DNA of 64,000 nucleotides from Pseudoalteromonas rubra. GTDB taxonomy: Bacteria; Pseudomonadota; Gammaproteobacteria; Enterobacterales; Alteromonadaceae. Below, piece after piece: positions 58,687-64,000 of the stretch (its first letter is position 1; the number at the start of each line of letters is the position of its first letter). The notes under the pieces were generated by a model, which worked only from the letters and a program-made list of their open reading frames with translations, made no database searches and was not told the DNA's origin. The stretch spans positions 558,001-622,000 of the forward strand of contig NZ_AHCD03000035.1 in assembly GCF_000238295.3 (NCBI RefSeq). Reading direction: 5' to 3'. Position numbers and translations under genes: made by a program.

Positions 58687-60459
58687 CTAGTATGTACGTG
58701 CTTTCGGTGGGAATGCTTCACGTGTCTTAGGCGCAAAGTTTACTTCACGCTTAGTCATCGTGTCTGACTCTGGGTGATGCAGAGAGTGGCACAGCCAGTT
58801 CTCATCGTCACGCTCAGGGAAGTCAAAGCGAGAGTGTGCACCACGGCTTTCTGTACGGAAGTTAGCTGCAACGGCTGTTGAGTAAGCTGTTTCCATCAGG
58901 TTATCAAGCTCTAAGCACTCGATACGCTGGGTGTTAAACTCAGTTGACTTGTCGTCAAGACGCGCAAACTTAAGACGTTCACGGATCTCTTTAAGCTCTT
59001 TAAGGCCGTCCGCCATCGCATCACCTTCACGGAATACCGAGAAGTTAAGCTGCATACATTCTTGTAGATCTTTCTTGATCTGAACCGGGTCTTCGCCTTT
59101 ACCTTTCTCTGATGATTCCCAACGATTAAAGCGCGCAAATGCCTGCTCAACATCGTCAGAAGATGCATCACCTGTAGACTCAAAGCCTTGTAGGTAAGTA
59201 CCCAGGAAGTTACCTGCTGCACGACCGAATACAACCAGGTCAAGCAGTGAGTTACCACCCAGACGGTTTGCACCGTGTACAGATACACACGCGATTTCAC
59301 CAACCGCGAACAGACCTTCAATGATGCGCTCTTCGCCATTTTCATTCACGTTCAGTACCTGACCATTTACGTTGGTCGGTACACCACCCATCATGTAGTG
59401 ACAGGTTGGGATAACCGGAATTGGCTCTTTAGCTGGGTCAACGTGAGCAAATGTCTTAGACAGGTCACATACGCCAGGCAGACGCAGGTTAAGCATTTCT
59501 TCACCAAGGTGGTCAAGCTTAAGCTTAATGTGTGTACCCCAAGGGCCTTCACAACCACGTCCTTCACGGATTTCAGTCATCATTGCACGTGCAACAACGT
59601 CACGACCCGCAAGGTCTTTCGCGTTAGGCGCATAACGTTCCATGAAACGCTCGCCGTCTTTATTCAGAAGGTAACCACCTTCACCACGACAACCTTCAGT
59701 AACAAGCGTACCCGCACCAGCGATACCGGTTGGGTGGAACTGCCACATTTCCATGTCCTGCATAGAGATGCCAGCACGAACCGCCATACCAACACCGTCA
59801 CCAGTATTGATGTGTGCGTTAGTAGTTGATGCGTAGATACGACCTGCACCACCGGTCGCTAAAACAACGGCTTTTGACTTGAAGTAAACGACTTCGCCAC
59901 TTTCGATGTCAATTGCAGTAACACCGACTACGTCGCCTTTGTCATTCTTAACCAGGTCAAGCGCGTACCACTCAGAGAATACGTTAGTTTTGTTCTTAAC
60001 GTTCTGTTGGTACAAGCAGTGTAGCAATGCGTGACCTGTACGGTCTGCCGCAGCCGCAGTACGTGCAGCCTGCTCACCACCAAAATTCTTAGACTGACCA
60101 CCGAAAGGACGTTGATAAACTCGGCCGTTCTCAAAACGAGAGAAAGGCAGACCCATGTTTTCAAGTTCAGTGATCGCCTCAGGACCAGTTTTGGTCATGT
60201 ACTCAATTGCGTCCTGGTCACCAATGTAATCAGAACCTTTTACCGTGTCGTACATGTGCCATTCCCAGTTGTCTTCATGGGAGTTACCCAGCGCAACTGT
60301 AATACCACCCTGTGCAGATACCGTATGAGAACGTGTAGGGAATACTTTAGAGATCAATGCACAAGTTTTGCCTGACTCAGAAATCGCAAGCGCTGCGCGC
60401 ATGCCAGCACCACCGGCGCCAACTACAACAGCGTCAAATTCACGAACATTATATTTCAC
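58687..60459 (-). CDS. sdhA: Succinate dehydrogenase flavoprotein subunit
   Basis: 590 residues. Oxidises succinate to fumarate with covalent FAD. Seen: VVVGAGGAGMRAAL near residue 11, SHTVSAQGGITVALG with the flavin-linking His near residue 45, active-site HPTGIAGAG and RGEGGYLLNKDGERF, and HGANRLGGNSLLDLVVFGR. Starts directly at the end of sdhD. Confidence 0.97.
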   Translation of the reverse strand: MKYNVREFDAVVVGAGGAGMRAALAISESGKTCALISKVFPTRSHTVSAQGGITVALGNSHEDNWEWHMYDTVKGSDYIGDQDAIEYMTKTGPEAITELENMGLPFSRFENGRVYQRPFGGQSKNFGGEQAARTAAAADRTGHALLHCLYQQNVKNKTNVFSEWYALDLVKNDKGDVVGVTAIDIESGEVVYFKSKAVVLATGGAGRIYASTTNAHINTGDGVGMAVRAGISMQDMEMWQFHPTGIAGAGTLVTEGCRGEGGYLLNKDGERFMERYAPNAKDLAGRDVVARAMMTEIREGRGCEGPWGTHIKLKLDHLGEEMLNLRLPGVCDLSKTFAHVDPAKEPIPVIPTCHYMMGGVPTNVNGQVLNVNENGEERIIEGLFAVGEIACVSVHGANRLGGNSLLDLVVFGRAAGNFLGTYLQGFESTGDASSDDVEQAFARFNRWESSEKGKGEDPVQIKKDLQECMQLNFSVFREGDAMADGLKELKEIRERLKFARLDDKSTEFNTQRIECLELDNLMETAYSTAVAANFRTESRGAHSRFDFPERDDENWLCHSLHHPESDTMTKREVNFAPKTREAFPPKARTY

Positions 60460-60807
60460 TTAAACACCCCACAATACAAACAGGCCAACAACAACATAAG
60501 CCAGTGCCATCAGATTAAGTACAAAGCCCAGCACAGAGCGCATCGTTGAACATTTAACGTAGTCCGTCAGAACCTGCCACAAGCCAATGCGAGTGTGGAC
60601 CATGATGCATACCAATGTGATGAAAGTTGCCGCTTTAACGGCCAGGTTTGAGAATAAACCTGTCCAGGCTTCATAGCTGATTTCGGGCGTTAGCAGAAAA
60701 TAGCCAACGATAAACACCGAATAAGCCAGGATGATTAGTGCTGTCGTGCGCAGAGACACATAGTCTTGCACACCGTCGCGCTTCAGAGTTGCTTGATTTA
60801 AGACCAT
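60460..60807 (-). CDS. sdhD: Succinate dehydrogenase membrane anchor subunit D
   Basis: 115 residues starting MVLNQATLKRDGVQDYVSLR; the open frame upstream to 60843 overlaps sdhC and is not used. Three membrane helices. Haem/quinone-site segment MVHTRIGLWQVLTDYVK near residue 70 holds the conserved His. Overlaps sdhC by 10 bp. Confidence 0.95.
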   Translation of the reverse strand: MVLNQATLKRDGVQDYVSLRTTALIILAYSVFIVGYFLLTPEISYEAWTGLFSNLAVKAATFITLVCIMVHTRIGLWQVLTDYVKCSTMRSVLGFVLNLMALAYVVVGLFVLWGV

Positions 60808-61175
60808 ATCCACACTCCTGCCAGGATGGCTACGATTACCCACAGCGCCAATGCGATTTTAGCACTGGTGTTGCCCGATTCTAATTCTTCCCAGTGACCC
60901 ATGTCTTGGATCATGTGACGTACACCGCCAATGATGTGGTAAGACAATACGGTGAGGGTGCCCCACGCGATGAATTTTGCAATAAAGCCAGTCATTAGCT
61001 CTTTAACAAATTCAAACCCTTCAGGAGAAGAAAGAGACTCAGACCACGCCCAAATGACAAAGGTCAATGCGAAGAATAACGCAACACCGGTGACACGGTG
61101 CAAAATCGACGCTTTTGCCGTAGGTGGCATAGAAATAGTCGTAAGATCTAGATTTACAGGTCTTTGCTTTTTCAC
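60798..61175 (-). CDS. sdhC: Succinate dehydrogenase cytochrome b556 subunit
   Basis: 125 residues, three membrane helices. RPVNLDLTTISMPPTAKASI then LHRVTGVALFFAL is the SdhC signature, and LSYHIIGGVRHMIQDMGHW holds the haem-ligating His near residue 85. First gene of the sdhCDAB-sucABCD series. Confidence 0.96.
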   Translation of the reverse strand: MKKQRPVNLDLTTISMPPTAKASILHRVTGVALFFALTFVIWAWSESLSSPEGFEFVKELMTGFIAKFIAWGTLTVLSYHIIGGVRHMIQDMGHWEELESGNTSAKIALALWVIVAILAGVWIWS

Positions 61176-61587
61176 AGTTACTTGCCCATCTTGCTCACAA
61201 AGGAGCTCATCTACTTGTTTTTATAAAACCACTTGCGCTGCTCGCACAAATGGCACACTCTAGATATACCTGTTTAAACACTGAGCGGTTCACAAAGTGA
61301 AAAATGCCAATGTAAAAATAGGTTTACCCACAGACGACACGGTATAAAACCGTAGATAGTATATAAGGCCAAGCGGCCTTTTACAATTCTTGTTTAGATT
61401 GAGACGCTTGCGAATTAGCCGATGGTATAATATTTAAACTGCGTAGAATATTTATCATACATTTCTGCATAATTCTCAGAAAAATTGACTTTCCACCCCC
61501 ATTTTAAGTTAGAATGATCTGAATTTGCTTAACATTAGTATCACAACATAACAATCAGAATATTGTTATTTCATAGGAGATAAATAG
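61176..61587. promoter_or_regulatory. Divergent sdhC/gltA control region
   Basis: A 412-bp AT-rich gap between two divergent TCA units. For gltA, TTGACT at 61485 and TAGAAT at 61510 form a possible promoter with a long 19-bp spacing; TAGGAGATAA before 61588 is the ribosome site. The sdhC promoter is not resolved. Global regulators (for example ArcA or CRP) act here in relatives, but I did not identify a site with confidence. Confidence 0.5.
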
Positions 61588-62874
61588 ATGGCAGATAAGA
61601 AAGCCACAGTCCATATCGATGGTCATGATCCGATCGAACTCCCGATCTACTCTGGCACTGCTGGCCAGGACGTAGTCGACGTCCGCACACTTGGCGCTCA
61701 CGGCTTCTTCACATACGACCCTGGTTTTATGTCGACTGGCTCTTGCGAATCATCTATTACTTATATCGATGGTGCAAAGGGTGTACTACTACACCGTGGT
61801 TACCCAATCGAGCAATTAGCAGAGCAATCTAACTACATTGAGCTGTGCTACCTGCTTCTAAACGGTGAATTACCAAACGACGCGCAACTTGAAGAATTTG
61901 CAAAGAACATCACGCACAACACTATGTTGCATGAGAAAATTGCGTCTTTCTTCCAAGGCTTCCGTGTAGATTCTCACCCAATGGCGATGCTTTGTGGTGT
62001 GGTTGGTGCATTGTCTTCATTCTACCATGATGACCTGGACATCTCAGACGCTGATCAGCGTATGCGTTGTGCAATCAAGCTGGTTGCTAAGCTACCAACG
62101 ATTGCTGCTATGGCATACAAGTACAACACAGGTCAGCCGTTCGTTTATCCACGTAACGACCTGAGCTATGCTGAAAACTTCCTGCACATGATGTTCTCAG
62201 TACCGGCTGAAGAGTACAATGTGAACCCTGTTCTGGCTAAAGCAATGGATCGTATCTTCATGCTTCACGCTGACCACGAACAGAACGCGTCTACTTCAAC
62301 AGTCCGTCTTGCCGGCTCTTCAGGTGCTAACCCTTACGCATGTATCGCTGCAGGTATCGCTTCACTTTGGGGTCCTGCGCACGGTGGTGCAAACGAAGCA
62401 TGTCTGAACATGCTGGAAGAAATTGGTACAGTTGACCGTATCGACGAATACGTTGCAAAAGCAAAAGACAAGAACGACCCGTTCCGTCTGATGGGCTTTG
62501 GTCACCGTGTATACAAGAACTTCGACCCACGTGCGACCGTAATGCGTCAAACTTGCCACGAAGTACTTAAAGAGCTGAACATTCAGGATCCATTGCTTGA
62601 CGTTGCAATGAAACTTGAGCAAATCGCGCTTGAAGACCCGTACTTTGTTGAGAAGAAACTGTACCCGAATGTTGATTTCTACTCAGGCATCATCCTGAAA
62701 GCAATCGGTATCCCGACCAGCATGTTCACTGTTATCTTCGCTATGTCTCGTACTGTTGGCTGGATCTCACACTGGAACGAAATGCTGTCTCAGCCGGGCC
62801 ACAAAATTGGTCGTCCACGTCAGCTGTACACAGGTTACACTGCACGCGACTACAAAAAAGAAGGCGACAGATAA
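61588..62874 (+). CDS. gltA: Citrate synthase (type II)
   Basis: 428 residues, normal for the hexameric, NADH-sensitive type. Condenses acetyl-CoA and oxaloacetate. Seen: LHRGYPIEQLAEQSNYIELC near residue 72, HADHEQNASTSTVRLAGSS near residue 229, HGGANEACLNML near residue 268, catalytic FGHRVYKNFDPRA near residue 307, and R in RPRQLYTGY at the end. Divergent from sdhCDAB. Confidence 0.98.
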   Translation: MADKKATVHIDGHDPIELPIYSGTAGQDVVDVRTLGAHGFFTYDPGFMSTGSCESSITYIDGAKGVLLHRGYPIEQLAEQSNYIELCYLLLNGELPNDAQLEEFAKNITHNTMLHEKIASFFQGFRVDSHPMAMLCGVVGALSSFYHDDLDISDADQRMRCAIKLVAKLPTIAAMAYKYNTGQPFVYPRNDLSYAENFLHMMFSVPAEEYNVNPVLAKAMDRIFMLHADHEQNASTSTVRLAGSSGANPYACIAAGIASLWGPAHGGANEACLNMLEEIGTVDRIDEYVAKAKDKNDPFRLMGFGHRVYKNFDPRATVMRQTCHEVLKELNIQDPLLDVAMKLEQIALEDPYFVEKKLYPNVDFYSGIILKAIGIPTSMFTVIFAMSRTVGWISHWNEMLSQPGHKIGRPRQLYTGYTARDYKKEGDR

Positions 62875-62902
62875 GCCTCGCTTAACTTACGCTTTTGAAA
62901 TA

Positions 62903-62927
62903 GGGTTGCCAGTGGCAGCCCTTTTTT
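62903..62927 (+). terminator. Terminator after gltA
   Basis: GGGTTGCCAGTGGCAGCCC hairpin followed by TTTTTT, about 28 bp past the gltA stop. Confidence 0.85.
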
Positions 62928-63006
62928 ATGCCTCTCGATCAGACAGACTTGCAAGCCACTATAAATCCGGTAAAATCCGCCTGCTCAGGCGCAGTAGGAG
63001 ACCCTT

Positions 63007-64000
63007 TTGAACGAAAACCCTTGCACACAACTTCGGCATGATTTCCCCATATTTGCGGTATCATTAGATGACCAGCCATTGTGTTATTTAGACTCTGCTG
63101 CAACGACCCAAAAGCCGCATCAGGTGATCCAGGCTGTAAAGGAATTTTACCAGTCTCAAAACGCCAATGTACACCGGGGTTTACACACCCTCAGTGAGCA
63201 GGCAACGACCGCCTACGAAGCTGTGAGGGGCAAAATTGCGCAGTTTCTGAACGTACAAAGCAGAGAAATCGTCTGGACAAGTGGCGCAACAGCCTCGCTC
63301 AATTTAATCGCCTATGGCCTCAGCGAACGTCTGAATAAAGGCGATGTGATCCTGCTTTCACCTTTGGAGCATCATGCGAATATCGTACCCTGGCAACTCG
63401 CAGCACAGCGCACAGGTGCACGTATTGAGTTGTTGCCAGTGGATGCGCAAGGTATTCTTCAGCTAGAACAAGCAAAAGCGCTGATTGCGAGCCTAAAACC
63501 AAAAGTACTGAGCGTCTGTCACGCCTCCAATGCACTGGGTAATATCAATGACGTGGCAGCATTGATAGGCTGCTGCAAGAAATTAGATACTATTACGGTG
63601 ATAGATGGCGCACAGTCTTTATTACACCTGCGCCCGGATCTGCAGCAACTTGATTGCGATTTTTATGTCTTTTCAGCTCACAAGGCGTTAGGGCCAACTG
63701 GCCTCGGTGGCTTGTATGGTCGCTATGAACTGCTGAATGCCCTGCCCGTCTATCAAAGCGGCGGAGAAATGATAGACACTGTCAGCTTTAGTGGTACCAC
63801 CTTTCGCCCGGCCCCCGAAAAATTTGAGCCCGGCACGCCCAACATTGCTGGGGTTATCGGCTTTGGCGCAGCACTAGATTACCTAGTGACGCTTGATCAT
63901 GATTCTTTGTTCCAGCACGAACAGGCGCTATATCGTACTTTAGTTGAACAGCTAAGCGACATTGACGGGATCCGGATTTGGGGCGATACCACCCACAATG
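63007..64000 (+). CDS. Group II cysteine desulfurase (CsdA/SufS-like), partial
   Basis: First ~331 codons of a PLP enzyme that takes sulfur from cysteine; it runs off the window. Seen: NVHRGLHTLSEQAT, WTSGATASLNLIAYGL, LLSPLEHHANIVPWQ with the catalytic His, IDGAQSLLHL, and the PLP-lysine SAHKALGPTGLGGLYG. The start is a TTG at 63007 with AGGAG six bases upstream; no ATG fits. The active-site Cys lies beyond the edge, so CsdA and SufS cannot be told apart. Confidence 0.85.
   Translation, partial: MNENPCTQLRHDFPIFAVSLDDQPLCYLDSAATTQKPHQVIQAVKEFYQSQNANVHRGLHTLSEQATTAYEAVRGKIAQFLNVQSREIVWTSGATASLNLIAYGLSERLNKGDVILLSPLEHHANIVPWQLAAQRTGARIELLPVDAQGILQLEQAKALIASLKPKVLSVCHASNALGNINDVAALIGCCKKLDTITVIDGAQSLLHLRPDLQQLDCDFYVFSAHKALGPTGLGGLYGRYELLNALPVYQSGGEMIDTVSFSGTTFRPAPEKFEPGTPNIAGVIGFGAALDYLVTLDHDSLFQHEQALYRTLVEQLSDIDGIRIWGDTTHN

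Overview
The window looks like a chromosome segment from a marine gammaproteobacterium of the Pseudoalteromonas/Shewanella type. This is inferred from the gltA / sdhCDAB-sucABCD locus, a DUF3083-type protein next to glnS, and a large low-GC integron cassette array. The genus is an inference; no rRNA or tRNA gene was seen.

Positions ~1.29-44.76 kb form a sedentary integron cassette array of roughly 50 cassettes. Almost every gene is on the minus strand. Each is followed, at its low-coordinate side, by an attC site that reads on the plus strand as TAACGCC ... (imperfect palindrome, often with GGCTAAAATTAGCGA) ... CTTGTTAT/G. Most cassettes encode one small secreted, lipoprotein, membrane or hypothetical protein. 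Recognisable ones include a ClbS/DfsB-like protein, a VOC protein, a RidA protein, a GFA/TetR divergent pair, an HxlR / SDR / cupin unit, a fatty-acid desaturase, a TonB C-terminal domain protein, an LRR protein, a Sel1-repeat protein, a CPCC-type protein, a DUF1851 immunity-like pseudogene and, at the head, a deoxyribosyltransferase/TIR-like protein with C-terminal TPR-like helices. By attC orientation the integrase should lie at the high-coordinate end, but no intI is visible there, so within this window the array resembles a CALIN (attC cluster lacking an integrase).

The array is colonised by one IS10-like (IS4 family) element: old relics near 3.9, 6.2 and 8 kb, ~0.7-kb internally deleted copies at 19-29 kb, and near full-length or chimeric copies at 30.7-39.8 kb. 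The copies whose ends are visible sit in the same orientation and at the same place, just inside the AACGCC core of an attC. The DDE catalytic residues (D97, D161, E292) survive in the best copy. Every younger copy shares a ~13-nt insertion that shifts the transposase C-terminus out of frame, whereas the old relic at 6.3 kb keeps the ancestral frame. Recombination between copies has produced an apparently exact 1,222-bp tandem cassette duplication, a second duplicated cassette 10.1 kb apart, and chimeric elements.

Positions ~45.2-64 kb are core genome: a small conserved gene, a Hanks-type kinase, glnS, a DUF3083-like gene, a decayed MABP-domain pseudogene, then sucD-sucC-sucB-sucA-sdhB-sdhA-sdhD-sdhC (minus strand, transcribed sdhC to sucD), divergent gltA, and the start of a group II cysteine desulfurase. 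Together gltA, sdh and suc encode citrate synthase, succinate dehydrogenase, the E1 and E2 parts of 2-oxoglutarate dehydrogenase and succinyl-CoA synthetase of the TCA cycle.
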